Assembly (NCBI RefSeq): GCF_030149505.1
Contig: NZ_JASBRN010000040.1
Location: 1 to 64,000, forward strand
DNA length: 64,000 bases
Reading direction: 5' to 3'
Origin: Nocardioides sp.
GTDB taxonomy: Bacteria; Actinomycetota; Actinomycetes; Propionibacteriales; Nocardioidaceae
Shown in pieces: positions 1-9,820 of the stretch. The stretch's first letter is position 1, and the number at the start of each line of letters is the position of its first letter. Both the position numbers and the translations under genes were made by a program. The notes beneath the pieces were generated by a model. That model searched no databases. It saw only the letters and a list, made by a program, of their open reading frames with translations, and was not told the DNA's origin.

Positions 1-9
1 GAGGAGCGT

Positions 10-123
10 GGCTGGGTCTGGCGCGCCGTTCGTGAGGGACGAGCGAACGGCCTGGTAGCGACGAAGGGGGCGCGCCCGGCTGGCCGTGGCCGGGCGCGGC
101 GCCGCGCACCCCTCGACCCAGCC
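10..123. repeat. Structured intergenic region before icmF
   Basis: No gene is visible in bases 1-254. The segment folds strongly. GGCTGGGTC (10-18) is complementary to GACCCAGCC (115-123), GCGCGCC (21-27) to GGCGCGC (69-75), and CCGTTCG (26-32) to CGAACGG (44-50). The last two pairs overlap and are alternatives. It looks like a REP-type palindromic element or the terminator of a gene left of the window. Confidence 0.4.
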
Positions 124-203
124 CGACCACCAGCCCGCAGCGACCACTCCGACAAGACAGTCCCCACCCCGCGAGACGGTCGACGCTGCAACGTGACGAC
201 GGC

Positions 204-233
204 TACACTCGCACCCGATAGTTGGACATCCAA
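204..233 (+). promoter_or_regulatory. icmF promoter with palindromic operator candidate
   Basis: TACACT (204-209) fits an actinobacterial -10 hexamer and would start transcription near 216. The palindrome TTGGACATCCAA (222-233, two 5-base arms around CA) lies just after that point and before the ribosome site GGAG (246-249). This is where a repressor would block initiation. The regulator is unknown, and I see no B12 riboswitch fold here. Confidence 0.4.
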
Positions 234-254
234 GTACCTTCCCCTGGAGCCCCC

Positions 255-3200
255 GTGAGCGACCCGACCTCCCGCCCCCTGCACGTCCCGTCGAACCCGG
301 TCCGCCTGGTGACGGCGAGCAGCCTCTTCGACGGCCACGACGCCTCGATCAACATCATGCGGCGGATCTTCCAGAGCCAGGGCGCGGAGGTCGTGCACCT
401 CGGGCACAACCGCTCGGTGCAGGAGGTCGTCGACGCGGCGCTGGAGGAGGACGTCCAGGGCGTCGCGGTGTCGTCGTACCAGGGCGGCCACGTGGAGTAC
501 TTCGAGTACCTCGTCGAGCTGCTGCGCGAGGCCGGCGCGGGCCACGTGAAGGTCGTCGGCGGGGGCGGCGGCGTGATCGTGCACGACGAGATCGCCCGGC
601 TGCGGGAGTCCGGCGTGACGATCTTCAGCCCCGAGGACGGCCAGCGCCTCGGCCTGGTCGGGATGGTCAACACCGTCGTGGAGGCCTGCGACACCGACCT
701 GTGGGACCTCCGGCCGGTCACCGCCGACCAGGTGCTGACCGGCGAGCGGTCCGCGGTCGCCCGTGCCCTCACCGGCGCCGAGCTCGGTCGCCTCGACGGC
801 GCGACCCTGGAGGCCCTCCAGCAGGCAGCCGCCCGCAGCCACGCCCCCGTCCTCGGCATCACCGGCACCGGTGGTTCGGGCAAGTCCTCGCTGACCGACG
901 AGATCCTGCGCCGCTTCCGCGTCGACCAGCAGGACAAGCTGCGGGTGGCGGTCGTGGCCGTCGACCCGACCCGCCGCAAGGGCGGCGGCGCGCTGCTCGG
1001 CGACCGGATCCGGATGAACTCCCTCGACCTCCCGGGCCACGACCGCGACCGGGTCTACTTCCGCAGCCTCGCGACCCGCGGCGCGCACGAGATCCCCGAC
1101 CACCTCGCCGACGTCATCACCGTGCTCAAGGCCGCCGGCTTCGACCTGGTCGTCGTGGAGACCCCCGGCATCGGCCAGGGCGACGCGGCGGTGGTGCCGT
1201 TCGTCGACACCTCGATGTACGTCATGACGCCGGAGTTCGGCGCGGCCAGCCAGCTGGAGAAGATCGACATGCTCGACTTCGCCGACCTGGTGGCGATCAA
1301 CAAGTTCGAGCGCCGGGGTGCGGCCGACGCGCTGCGCGACGTGGGCCGGCAGATGGTGCGCAACCGCGAGGCGTTCGGGCAGCAGCCGAGCGACATGCCG
1401 GTCTTCGGCACGAGCGCCGCGACCTTCAACGACGACGGCGTCACCGCGCTCTACCAGCACCTGCGCGGGCTGCTGGCCGACAAGGGCCTGCCCGTGGCCG
1501 AGGGCGCGCTGGCCCCGGTCGACGTCAAGCACTCCAGCGGGATCCGCGCGGTCGTGCCGCAGGACCGGGTGCGCTACCTGGCCGAGATCACCCAGACCGT
1601 CCGCGACTACCACGCACGCACGGCCGAGCTGGTCGAGCAGGCCCGCCGCCTGCAGCGCCTGGAGTCGGTGGCGGGCGAGCTGGAGTCCGCGGGCGCGGAC
1701 GCCGGCGGCGTACCCGTCCTGCTGGAGCAGGCGCGCGAGCAGCTGCCGGTCGAGACCCGCAAGCAGCTGGACACCTGGCCGCAGGTCAAGGAGGAGTACG
1801 CCGCGGTCGAGGGCCGCACCTCCCTGTCGGGCAACCAGGTGCCCAAGGTGGCGCTGCCGCGCTGGACCGACCACGGCGAGCTCGTGCGGTTCTTCCGCGA
1901 CGAGAACCTCCCGGGCCGCTTCCCCTTCACCGCGGGCGTCTTCCCGTTCAAGCGCGAGGGCGAGGACCCGGCGCGGATGTTCGCCGGCGAGGGCGACCCG
2001 GCGCGCACCAACCGCCGGTTCAAGATGCTGTCGGAGGGCCAGCCGGCCACCCGGCTCTCGACCGCGTTCGACTCCGTGACCCTCTACGGCCGCGACCCCG
2101 ACGAGCGCCCCGACATCTACGGCAAGGTCGGCACCTCCGGCGTGAGCGTCGCGACCCTGGACGACATGAAGGAGCTGTACGACGGCTTCGACCTGCTCGC
2201 GCCGACCACCTCGGTCAGCATGACGATCAACGGCCCGGCGCCGACCGTCCTGGCCTTCTACCTCAACACCGTGATGGACCAGGCCCGCGAGCGCGGCATC
2301 GACCCCTACGAGGCGATCCAGAGCGTGCGCGGCACGGTGCAGGCCGACATCCTCAAGGAGGACCAGGGCCAGAACACCTGCCTGTTCTCCACCGAGTTCT
2401 CGCTGCGGATGATGGCCGACATCCAGGAGTGGTTCATCCAGCACCGGCTGCGCAACTTCTACTCGGTCTCGATCTCCGGCTACCACATCGCCGAGGCCGG
2501 GGCGAACCCCATCAGCCAGCTCGCCTTCACCCTGGCCAACGGCTTCACCTATGTCGAGGCCTACCTCGCGCGCGGGATGGACATCGACGACTTCGCCCCC
2601 AACCTGTCGTTCTTCTTCTCCAACGGCATGGACCCGGAGTACTCCGTCATCGGCCGCGTCGCCCGCCGCATCTGGGCGGTGGCCATGAAGGAGAAGTACG
2701 GCGCCAACGAGCGCTCCCAGAAGCTGAAGTACCACGTGCAGACCTCCGGCCGGTCGCTGCACGCGCAGGAGATGGACTTCAACGACATCCGCACGACGCT
2801 GCAGGCGCTGATCGCGATCTACGACAACGCCAACTCCCTGCACACCAACGCCTACGACGAGGCCGTCACCACCCCGAGCCCGGAGTCGGTGCGTCGGGCG
2901 CTGGCGATCCAGCTGATCATCAACCGCGAGTGGGGCCTGGCGATGAACGAGAACCCGCTCCAGGGCTCGTTCGTCATCGAGGAGCTGACCGACCTCGTGG
3001 AGGAGGCGGTGCTGCGGGAGTTCGAGGCGATCAACGAGCGCGGCGGCGTGCTCGGCGCGATGGAGACCGGCTACCAGCGCGGCCGGATCCAGGACGAGTC
3101 GATGCTCTACGAGCACCGCAAGCACGACGGCAGCCTGCCGATCATCGGCGTCAACACCTTCCTGCGCCCCGGCGGTGACGACGCGACCCCCGAGCACGTC

Positions 3201-3434
3201 GAGCTCGCGCGCGCGACGGAGTCGGAGAAGGAGTCGCAGCTGCGTCGGGTCCGGGAGTTCACCCGCACCCACGAGCAGGAGGCCACCGAGGCGCTCGCCC
3301 GCCTCAAGGCCGCGGCCGCCTCGCCGGACGAGAACGTCTTCGCGGTCCTGGTCGACGCCGCCCGCGTCTGCTCCCTGGGCCAGGTGACCGAGGCGTTCTT
3401 CGAGGTGGGCGGGCAGTACCGCCGGAATGTCTGA
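255..3434 (+). CDS. icmF: Fused isobutyryl-CoA mutase IcmF
   Basis: An adenosylcobalamin-dependent mutase that interconverts isobutyryl-CoA and n-butyryl-CoA in valine and butyrate metabolism. The 1059-residue chain has the IcmF order. An N-terminal B12-binding domain comes first (DGHDASIN near residue 30). A MeaB-like GTPase chaperone follows (P-loop GTGGSGKSS near 205-213), then the mutase barrel from about residue 500 to the end. I chose GTG 255 because GGAG (246-249) lies five bases upstream. A TTG at 222 is in frame but sits inside the operator palindrome. Family and domain order are clear. Activity on other acyl-CoAs such as isovaleryl-CoA is known for some members and cannot be judged here. 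Confidence 0.95.
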   Translation: MSDPTSRPLHVPSNPVRLVTASSLFDGHDASINIMRRIFQSQGAEVVHLGHNRSVQEVVDAALEEDVQGVAVSSYQGGHVEYFEYLVELLREAGAGHVKVVGGGGGVIVHDEIARLRESGVTIFSPEDGQRLGLVGMVNTVVEACDTDLWDLRPVTADQVLTGERSAVARALTGAELGRLDGATLEALQQAAARSHAPVLGITGTGGSGKSSLTDEILRRFRVDQQDKLRVAVVAVDPTRRKGGGALLGDRIRMNSLDLPGHDRDRVYFRSLATRGAHEIPDHLADVITVLKAAGFDLVVVETPGIGQGDAAVVPFVDTSMYVMTPEFGAASQLEKIDMLDFADLVAINKFERRGAADALRDVGRQMVRNREAFGQQPSDMPVFGTSAATFNDDGVTALYQHLRGLLADKGLPVAEGALAPVDVKHSSGIRAVVPQDRVRYLAEITQTVRDYHARTAELVEQARRLQRLESVAGELESAGADAGGVPVLLEQAREQLPVETRKQLDTWPQVKEEYAAVEGRTSLSGNQVPKVALPRWTDHGELVRFFRDENLPGRFPFTAGVFPFKREGEDPARMFAGEGDPARTNRRFKMLSEGQPATRLSTAFDSVTLYGRDPDERPDIYGKVGTSGVSVATLDDMKELYDGFDLLAPTTSVSMTINGPAPTVLAFYLNTVMDQARERGIDPYEAIQSVRGTVQADILKEDQGQNTCLFSTEFSLRMMADIQEWFIQHRLRNFYSVSISGYHIAEAGANPISQLAFTLANGFTYVEAYLARGMDIDDFAPNLSFFFSNGMDPEYSVIGRVARRIWAVAMKEKYGANERSQKLKYHVQTSGRSLHAQEMDFNDIRTTLQALIAIYDNANSLHTNAYDEAVTTPSPESVRRALAIQLIINREWGLAMNENPLQGSFVIEELTDLVEEAVLREFEAINERGGVLGAMETGYQRGRIQDESMLYEHRKHDGSLPIIGVNTFLRPGGDDATPEHVELARATESEKESQLRRVREFTRTHEQEATEALARLKAAAASPDENVFAVLVDAARVCSLGQVTEAFFEVGGQYRRNV

Positions 3435-3437
3435 GCC

Positions 3438-3531
3438 GCTGCCGAGCGCAGCGAGGCAGCGTCAGCGAAGAGGTCGAGCAAGCCCCGCGGCCGAGGAACG
3501 AGGCCGCGACGGGCGTGTCGAGACATCGGTC
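3438..3531. repeat. REP-like palindromic intergenic element
   Basis: The gap after icmF holds two hairpins. One is GCTGCC...GGCAGC around a GAGCGCAGCGA core, and the other is GCGGCC...GGCCGC around GAGGAACGA. The GAGCGCAGCGAG motif resembles GAGCGCCAGCGAG at 38481-38543, which suggests one dispersed family. It may also serve as the icmF terminator. Confidence 0.45.
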
Positions 3532-3541
3532 GGACAACAGA

Positions 3542-3547
3542 TAGGTT
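3542..3547 (+). promoter_or_regulatory. -10 hexamer TAGGTT, leaderless start
   Basis: TAGGTT ends seven bases before GTG 3555. This is the spacing at which transcription would begin on or next to the start codon. No Shine-Dalgarno sequence is present. Confidence 0.5.
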
Positions 3548-3554
3548 CACCCCC

Positions 3555-4058
3555 GTGACCAGCACCGCGCACCCGTCCTTCGCCCAGCTCGTCGACCTGC
3601 CGGCGTACGCCGAGCAGCCCGTCCCGGTGGCCTTCGAGGACAACAACGGCCACCTCAACGTGCGCCACTACCTGGGCATCGGCTCCGAGGGACTCGACGA
3701 GTCCCTGGTCGACCTCGGCATCCCGATGGACTGGCCGTTGCGCGAGGGCCACGCCTGCTTCGCCGCCGAGCACCACGTGACCTACCTGCACGAGCTGCGC
3801 ACGGGCGACCGGATGTCGGTGCGCGTGCGGCTGCTCGGGCGCAGCGAGCGGGCCGCGCACGCGCTGGTCTACATCCTCGACGAGACCCACGAGCGCGTCT
3901 CGGCCGTCTTCGAGGAGATCTTCCTGCACATCGACCTCTCCGACCGGCGTACCGCTCCCTGGCCCGCCGACGTCGCCGCCAACCTCGACCGACGCATCGC
4001 CGAGCACGCAGCGCTGCCCTTCGAAGCGGCCACGTCGGGCTCGCTCGGCCTGCGCTGA
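3555..4058 (+). CDS. Hotdog-fold acyl-CoA thioesterase-like protein
   Basis: A 167-residue single-domain protein with the 4HBT/hotdog signature. FEDNNGHLNVRHYL (residues about 29-42) matches the D-x-x-G-H-x-N helix-start motif of cytosolic acyl-CoA thioesterases. HVTYLHELRTGD fits the central strand region. It probably hydrolyses an acyl-CoA, but the substrate cannot be read from sequence. The start GTG 3555 is supported by the -10 hexamer seven bases upstream. The position after icmF suggests, but does not prove, a link to short-chain acyl-CoA metabolism. Confidence 0.8.
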   Translation: MTSTAHPSFAQLVDLPAYAEQPVPVAFEDNNGHLNVRHYLGIGSEGLDESLVDLGIPMDWPLREGHACFAAEHHVTYLHELRTGDRMSVRVRLLGRSERAAHALVYILDETHERVSAVFEEIFLHIDLSDRRTAPWPADVAANLDRRIAEHAALPFEAATSGSLGLR

Positions 4059-4068
4059 CCGCCGAACC

Positions 4069-4175
4069 GTCACTTCCGAACCCGCCAACCGTCAGTTCCG
4101 GACCAGGGCATCGGGCGAGCGCGAGCAGAAGTGACGGGTCGGGGGTTCAGAAGTGACGGTTCGGCGGTGAGGGCG
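4069..4175. repeat. 22-bp inverted array, locus 1
   Basis: Two left-facing units (core GTCA at 4069 and 4091) and two right-facing units (core TGAC at 4132 and 4154) repeat at exactly 22 bases. The outer arms form a perfect 17-base inverted repeat (4060-4076 with 4150-4166). The last unit covers the GTG start at 4167. The spacer is about 37 bases. Confidence 0.8.
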
Positions 4176-4886
4176 CGGCGGGTGGTGTCGCTGGTCCCCT
4201 CGATCACCGAGGCGCTGGCCAGCGTGGACCCCGCGGGGCTCGTGGGCGCCACCGACTGGTGCACCCACCCCGCCGACCTGGAGTCGTACGGCGTCGCGCG
4301 GGTGCGCGGGACCAAGAACCCGGACCTCGCCGCGATCAGGGCCCTGCGCCCCGACGTCGTCGTGGTCAACCGCGAGGAGAACCGCGAGCTGGACGTCCGG
4401 CGGCTGCGCGACTCGGGGGTGCGGGTCGAGGTGACCGACATCGAGACCGTCCCCCAGGGGGTCGCGGAGCTCGAGCGGGTGCTCGACCTGCTGGGTTGGC
4501 CGCGCCCGGCGTGGCTGGCCGAGGCCCGGCGTCTCTGGTGCGGGGACCTGCCGCCGGTGACCCGTCGGGTCGTCGTGCCGATCTGGCGCGACCCGTGGAT
4601 GGTCGTGGGGCCGCGCACGTTCACCGCCGACCTGTGCCGCCGCCTGGGCTGGGAGGTCGTCGTCCCCGAGGGCGCTGACCCCGAGCAGCGCTACCCCACC
4701 GTCACCGCCGAGGCGATCGACACCGCCGCGGTCGACGCGGTGCTGCTCCCCGACGAGCCGTACGTCTTCACCGCCGACGACGGCCCGGAGGCCTTCACCC
4801 GCACCCCCGTGGAGCTGGTCAGCGGACGGCTGCTCACCTGGTACGGCCCGTCCCTGGTCGAGGCCGCCGCCGGCGTCGGTCGCTGA
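4167..4886 (+). CDS. BtuF/FepB-like helical-backbone metal receptor, no signal peptide
   Basis: A 239-residue protein of the class III solute-binding fold (cobalamin or ferric-siderophore receptors). It opens with RRVVSLVPSITEAL, followed by the GTKNPDLAAIRALRPDVVVVN segment typical of these receptors. There is no signal peptide or lipobox, so it is probably cytosolic. Such stand-alone forms are annotated as helical backbone metal receptors of unknown ligand. I chose GTG 4167. An upstream in-frame start at 4131 would put array sequence into the protein. No transporter permease or ATPase lies next to it. Confidence 0.75.
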   Translation: MRARRVVSLVPSITEALASVDPAGLVGATDWCTHPADLESYGVARVRGTKNPDLAAIRALRPDVVVVNREENRELDVRRLRDSGVRVEVTDIETVPQGVAELERVLDLLGWPRPAWLAEARRLWCGDLPPVTRRVVVPIWRDPWMVVGPRTFTADLCRRLGWEVVVPEGADPEQRYPTVTAEAIDTAAVDAVLLPDEPYVFTADDGPEAFTRTPVELVSGRLLTWYGPSLVEAAAGVGR

Positions 4887-4993
4887 GCGGACCCCAGGCA
4901 CACGGCCGGTCGTCCCCCGTGGCCACCCCTCCGGGCGGTTAGCCGTGCCCGCACCCGGGGAACCCCTGGTGGGACCGCACGGAGAGGGCAGTG

Positions 4994-5914
4994 ATGAGCG
5001 AGCAGCAGCAGACCGAGATCCTCGGGCGCTACCGCGTCGACGGCACCATCGCCGCGGGCGGCACCGCGACCGTGCACCGCGCGCACGACCTGCGCCTGGG
5101 CCGCGACGTCGCCCTCAAGCGGGTCCGGCCCGGCCTGGGCCGTGCCCAGCACCGACTGCGCCTGCGCGACGAGGGCCGACTGCTCGCCGACCTGCGCCAC
5201 CCCGGGCTGGTGCGGATCCTCGACGCCGCGTGGGAGGGCCACGGAGCGCCGTACCTCGTGCTGGAGCTGGTCGACGGTCCCGACCTCGCGACCGTGCTCG
5301 CCGACGGGCCGCTCGACCCGCAGCGGGTCGCCGCGATCGGGCGCGACGTCGCCTCGGCGCTCGCCTACCTGCACTCCGAGGGCATCGTCCACCGCGACGT
5401 GAAGCCCGCCAACGTGCTGCTCGACCCGTCCGGGAGCGCCCGGATCTGCGACCTCGGCATCAGCCTCGACGTCGGCGAGCCCGACCCGCACGGCCGCCCC
5501 GGCCACACGGTCGGCTCCCTCGCCTACCTCGCCCCCGAGCAGGTCCTGGGCGAGGCGATCGGCACCGCGGTCGACGTCTTCGCTCTCGGGCTGCTGCTCC
5601 TCGAGGCCCTCACCGGCCACCGGGAGTACTCCGGCCCCGACGACAGCTCGGCCTGGGCCCGCGTCCACCGCAGCCCGACCATCCCCATCTCGCTCGGCGC
5701 CGCGTGGACCAGGCTGCTCGCGGCCATGACCGCACGGGTCCCGGCCGAGCGGCCCAGCGCCGCCGACGTGGCGGCGCACCTCGAGGCCCTGCTCGCCGTC
5801 GAGGACGCCACCTCCGACGTCCCCACTCCCGCAGTGACGCGCACGGAGACCGCGCGCGTCGGGCGGCACCGCGCCGGCCGCCCCGTTCAGGACCTCGCGG
5901 CCACCGTCGCCTGA
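4994..5914 (+). CDS. Ser/Thr protein kinase, soluble
   Basis: A 306-residue Hanks-type kinase. The glycine loop AAGGTATVH lies near residue 20, the ATP lysine in VALKRV near 40, the catalytic loop HRDVKPANVLL near 133, and the activation segment ends GSLAYLAPEQ. The metal-binding motif reads DLG rather than DFG, a common bacterial variant. No transmembrane helix or PASTA region follows, so it is probably cytosolic. ATG 4994 sits six bases after GGAGAGG (4981-4987). GTG 4991 is one codon earlier. Its 3' end overlaps the convergent acyltransferase by 28 bases. Confidence 0.9.
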   Translation: MSEQQQTEILGRYRVDGTIAAGGTATVHRAHDLRLGRDVALKRVRPGLGRAQHRLRLRDEGRLLADLRHPGLVRILDAAWEGHGAPYLVLELVDGPDLATVLADGPLDPQRVAAIGRDVASALAYLHSEGIVHRDVKPANVLLDPSGSARICDLGISLDVGEPDPHGRPGHTVGSLAYLAPEQVLGEAIGTAVDVFALGLLLLEALTGHREYSGPDDSSAWARVHRSPTIPISLGAAWTRLLAAMTARVPAERPSAADVAAHLEALLAVEDATSDVPTPAVTRTETARVGRHRAGRPVQDLAATVA

Positions 5915-7015
5915 GCCCGACCCGCCACCCCGGGGCCCCCAGGGCGCTGCGGCAGCGCGAAGAGCGCGGAGGCGCCGCATCGACGCAGCCCGGCGTGCAT
6001 CACCAGCGCGGCCGCGACGGCGAAGCCCGTCAGCACGACGGGGTACGCCGCCGCCTCGAGCCAGCCCAGGTAGCCCCGGCCCAGGGGGCTGACCCGCAGC
6101 GGCTCGGGCAGGTGGAGGGCCAGCGCCAGCAGCGGCGCGTGCAGCACGTAGACCGGCAGCGTCCGCCGCCCGATCCAGGCCAGGCGCTCCGCAGCCGGTC
6201 CCGCGGGCCAGCCGCACGCACAGCCCGATCCCCAGCGGCACGCCGACCGCGCTCGCGACGAGCAGGTCCACGGTGCGCGGCAGGTGCACCAGCGGCAGCA
6301 GCACCACGAGCGCGAGGTAGAGCAGCGCCAGCCGCGGCAGCAGCCCACCAGCCCCGTCCCGGACCCCGAGAGAGACCCCGTCCCCGACCCGGTCAGCGAC
6401 CCGGCGCACCAGGTCCGGCGCCAGCGCCCCGAGCGCGAAGAAGGTGAAGTGGAAGAGCACCGACGTGCGGTTCCACGCCTCCGTGGGGACCAGTCCGGAC
6501 AGCGCGGAGACGGCCGCCGCGACCAGCAGCACCCGCTCGCGCGGGAACCGTGAGAGCAGCCGTGCCAGGGCGAAGTAGACGGCCAGGGCGTAGAGGAACC
6601 ACAGGCCGGTCGAGGCCCACACCAGGTCACCCGCGAGCTCGGCGAGGTCCTGGGTGCGGTTCATCGGCAGCAGCCGCTCGACGGAGAAGAACGCGCCCTG
6701 CAGCACCAGCCACACGACGTACAGGTAGTAGGGCGAGAGCACCCGGCGGCGGGCCTGCGGCCACGGGCGGGTGACCGCACCGGCGGCCACGAGGCCGCTG
6801 AGCACGAAGAAGAGCGGCATCCGCACGGGCTTGAGCGCCATCGTCACGGCCGCCCACCCGTCCGCGACCGGGGCGAGGGCCGGCGGCGCCTGCACGGCGA
6901 GGTCCTTGACCACGGCGTGGTGGAGCACCACGAGCAGGATGCACAGGCCCTTGGCGACGTCGACCCACAGCAACCGCTCCCGCGGCGCCAGGGCAGCCGG
7001 GGAGGGTGCGCTCAC
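5887..7015 (-). pseudogene. Frameshifted acyltransferase-3 membrane protein
   Basis: The N-terminal part from GTG 7015 reads as an acyltransferase family 3 protein. LLWVDVAKGLCILLVVLHHA is the first helix with its histidine, and several membrane segments follow. Near 6185-6210 the homology moves to the next frame, continuing ERLAWIGRRTLPVYVLHAPLL to a stop at 5887. One extra base around the C/G runs at 6199-6208 explains this. Intact, the protein would be about 375 residues with some ten helices, acylating a surface sugar or lipid. It is either a recent pseudogene or a sequencing error. All other hallmarks look intact, so I lean slightly to error. Confidence 0.75.
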
Positions 7016-7073
7016 GCCCCCATGCTGGGGGGGTACGCCGCCGACGACCGACTCGGCGGCGCTGTGCCGTGCC

Positions 7074-8609
7074 TCACGTGCGGACGAACAGCTCGGTCTC
7101 CGAGGTCCGGCCCCGCAGGGTCACCGTGTCGTGCCGGACCCACCGGACCGCCTCCTCCTCGCCCGCGTCCCCGACCGTCTCGGCGCACGTGAGCACCCGG
7201 CCCTCGACGTCCTTGGCCAGCTCGGTGAGGCGGGCGGCGGCGTTCACGGCGTCCCCGATCACGGTGTACTCCAGCCGCGAACGGGTGCCGACGTTGCCGG
7301 CGACGGTCTCCCCCGTGAAGACCCCGATCCCGGCGTCGAGGGTGGGCTGCTCGGCAGCCAGCCGCTCGACCATCGCGCGGGCCGCGCGCAGCCCTCGGGT
7401 GGCGTGGTCCGGGAGGTCGACCGGGGCGCCGAAGACCGCGAGCACCGCGTCGCCCATGAACTTGTTGACCAGCCCCCCGTGCCGGTCGACCTCGTCGACG
7501 ACGACCTCGAAGAAGCCGTTGAGCAGCTCCACGACCTCGGCGGGGTCGCGGCCCGCAGCCATCGTCGTGGAGCCGACCAGGTCGACGAAGAGCACGGTGA
7601 CGCACCGGGTCTCCCCGCCGAGCTCGACGTCGCCGGAGACGGCCGCGCGGGCGACCTCCTGCCCGACGTGGCGGCCGAAGAGGTCGCGCAGGTGCTCGCG
7701 CTCGGCCAGGCCCTCGGCCATGTGGTTGAAGCCGGCCTGCAGCAGGCCGAGCTCGGTGGCGTCGTAGACCGGCACCCGCTGGTCCAGGTCGCCGTCCTGC
7801 ACCCGCCCCAGGGCCCGTCGCACCGAGACCAGCGGGGCGACGACCGAGCGGGCGTTGAGCACGGTGACGAGCAGCCCGAAGACCAGCACCACCCCGGAGA
7901 TCGCCAGTGCCTCCACCGCCATCCGGTCCGCGGAGACGTCGCCCTGCACGAGCGCCAGCAGGGCGGCGTACCCCAGGCCGAGCAACGGCATCCCGGTGCC
8001 CAGCAACCAGAAGGTGAGCATCCGCCCGCCCACGCCGAGACCCCGGGGGCGGCGGGTGCCCGGGGCGCCGGTGAGCGCGCGCGCCGCGACCGGGCGCAGG
8101 ACGAACTCCGCGAGCAGGTAGGTCACCGCGCAGACCACCGCGCCGCCGATCGCCACCGTCGGTCCGGTGCCCAGGGCCCGGGAGGGGGCCAGCCAGAGGG
8201 CGAGCCCCGTGAAGAGCACCGCGGCGCCGGCCCACAGGAACCCGGAGACGGCCGCCAGCTGCAGCGGCACCCGCATGGCACGACGACGGTCCGTCGGCGT
8301 CGGCTCCTCGCCGCGCAGGGCCCAGCGCAGTGAGCGGAACGCCACCCGAGTGCCCCACACGACCCCGATGAGCAGTGCGAGCCCGACGTACACGGGGACC
8401 GCGACGGCGAGTGCGAGGTAGAGGTCGTCGCTGCCGCCGGGTTGCGGGATCACGAACAGCGTCAGCACCACGACGATCCCCGCCCCGATGGCGTGGGTCA
8501 GCGAGATGCCGAAGGTCAGCAGCAACTGGATGCGCACCCGGAGACGGCGCAGCGACTGGCCCTCGGGGCCGAGGAGCCAGGAGCCGAAGGGAGCGCGTGC
8601 GACCACCAC
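7074..8609 (-). CDS. Membrane adenylate cyclase with HAMP domain (class III)
   Basis: A protein of about 511 residues. Six or so hydrophobic segments come first, then a HAMP linker and a C-terminal class III nucleotide cyclase domain. The catalytic set is visible: metal aspartates in FVDLVGS and MGDAVLAVFG, substrate lysine in VNKFMGD, and the transition-state pair in GDAVNAAAR. A lysine and an aspartate (VIGDAVN) at the specificity positions favour ATP, so cAMP is the likely product. The open frame continues to a TTG at 8726, but GTG 8609 just before the conserved ARAPFGSWLLGPEG segment is more likely. The start remains uncertain. It is divergent from the sigma factor gene. Confidence 0.85.
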   Translation of the reverse strand: MVVARAPFGSWLLGPEGQSLRRLRVRIQLLLTFGISLTHAIGAGIVVVLTLFVIPQPGGSDDLYLALAVAVPVYVGLALLIGVVWGTRVAFRSLRWALRGEEPTPTDRRRAMRVPLQLAAVSGFLWAGAAVLFTGLALWLAPSRALGTGPTVAIGGAVVCAVTYLLAEFVLRPVAARALTGAPGTRRPRGLGVGGRMLTFWLLGTGMPLLGLGYAALLALVQGDVSADRMAVEALAISGVVLVFGLLVTVLNARSVVAPLVSVRRALGRVQDGDLDQRVPVYDATELGLLQAGFNHMAEGLAEREHLRDLFGRHVGQEVARAAVSGDVELGGETRCVTVLFVDLVGSTTMAAGRDPAEVVELLNGFFEVVVDEVDRHGGLVNKFMGDAVLAVFGAPVDLPDHATRGLRAARAMVERLAAEQPTLDAGIGVFTGETVAGNVGTRSRLEYTVIGDAVNAAARLTELAKDVEGRVLTCAETVGDAGEEEAVRWVRHDTVTLRGRTSETELFVRT

Positions 8610-8835
8610 GGGTGCATTGTTGATGCTGCGGCCCGCTCGCGGGGCCGTTCCAGGCGTGCGTCCCGCGCGGCGGCCTTCTCCCCGCCGCCCGACCGCCTCC
8701 CGGGCTCCTCCCCGGTCCCGGCCCAAAAGGGTGAGAAGTGTGCAAGGTTTGTCGAAGGTTGTTTAGAGTTCTTCAACAAGCACCGCACCTCCCGGGAGAC
8801 CGGCCCACCGCGCTCAGCGCAGAGAGCGAGAAGGC

Positions 8836-9738
8836 ATGACGACCAGCCCGCTCGACGACCGGCGCGAGGTTCGCACCGACGACGTCGTCCCGCTCGTACG
8901 CCGCCAGCCGACCGCCCCGGCCGACGCCGACCACCGCATCCAGGACGCCCTCTCCGTGCGCCGGCTCACCGACGCGCAGCGCTCCGAGCAGACCGCCGAG
9001 CTGCTCGCGCGGGCGCACGCCGCCGGTGTCTCCCCCGAGGAGCGGGCCGCGTGCCTGGACCGGGTGGTCGAGCTCAACATGCGCGTCGCCGAGGCCGTCG
9101 CCCGCCGCTACGCCCGCAAGTCGATCCCCGTCGAGGACCTCACCCAGGTCGCCTATCTCGCCCTCGTGCGGGCCGTGCGCTCGTTCGACCCCAGCCACGA
9201 GCGCGACCTGCTCTCCTACGCCGTGCCGTCGATGACCGGCGAGATCCGTCGCCACTTCCGCGACCACTCCTGGACCATCCGACCCCCGCGCGAGGTCCAG
9301 CGGGCCCACGGCCGCCTGGTCCGCTCCGGCGCCTCCCTGGACCGGGTGGACGAGGCCTCGGTCAGCGCCCTGGCCGACGAGGTGGAGGAGTCGGTGGACG
9401 TGGTCCGCGAGGCGCTCGCCGCCCGCTCCTGCTTCTCGCTCCTCTCCCTCGACACCCCTCCGGGCGCCGAGGGTGGCGAGGGCGAGGCCTCGGTCCTGCG
9501 CGAGGTCGGCGACCCCGGCCACGAGGCCGACGTCGCCCGCACCGAGGCCCGCCTCGTCGTCGCCCCGCTGCTGCGCACGCTGAGCCCGCGCGAGCGCGAC
9601 CTTCTGCGCCTGCGCTTCGCCGACGAGCTGCCCCAGCGCGAGATCGCCAGCCGACTGGGCATGAGCCAGATCCAGGTGTCCCGCCTGCTCCAGCGGCTGC
9701 TGCTGCAGTTGCGCGGGGCGCTCGCCGAGGCCTGCTGA
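8836..9738 (+). CDS. SigB/SigF-type RNA polymerase sigma factor
   Basis: A 300-residue sigma-70 family protein of the SigB/F/G stress and development group. Region 2 reads IPVEDLTQVAYLALVRAVRSFDP, region 3 lies around GEIRRHFRDHSWTIRPPREVQ, and region 4 reads LPQREIASRLGMSQIQVSRLLQRL. These sigma factors redirect RNA polymerase under general stress and are usually held by an anti-sigma kinase. No anti-sigma or anti-anti-sigma gene is adjacent. ATG 8836 follows a purine-rich GAGAAGG. The 225-base space to the divergent cyclase has an AT-richer stretch (8740-8775), probably its promoter. Confidence 0.92.
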   Translation: MTTSPLDDRREVRTDDVVPLVRRQPTAPADADHRIQDALSVRRLTDAQRSEQTAELLARAHAAGVSPEERAACLDRVVELNMRVAEAVARRYARKSIPVEDLTQVAYLALVRAVRSFDPSHERDLLSYAVPSMTGEIRRHFRDHSWTIRPPREVQRAHGRLVRSGASLDRVDEASVSALADEVEESVDVVREALAARSCFSLLSLDTPPGAEGGEGEASVLREVGDPGHEADVARTEARLVVAPLLRTLSPRERDLLRLRFADELPQREIASRLGMSQIQVSRLLQRLLLQLRGALAEAC

Positions 9739-9820
9739 GCCATCCCCGGCGTACGACGTCGGCGGGACCGCCCCGTGAGGGGCGGTCGTCCCGGACGCCG
9801 GTCGGCGCGCCGCGGACGGG

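Noticed and set aside
1-254. Cobalamin riboswitch upstream of icmF
   Set aside because: The B12-box and the expected long folded leader are absent. The predicted leader is only about 40 bases.
203-979. Minus-strand open frame opposite icmF
   Set aside because: It is Ser/Arg/Thr-rich and mirrors the codon bias of icmF, with no recognisable domain.
5887-7015. Programmed frameshifting in the acyltransferase gene
   Set aside because: No slippery heptamer or downstream pseudoknot is evident, and this family is not known to use it. Mutation or sequencing error is simpler.
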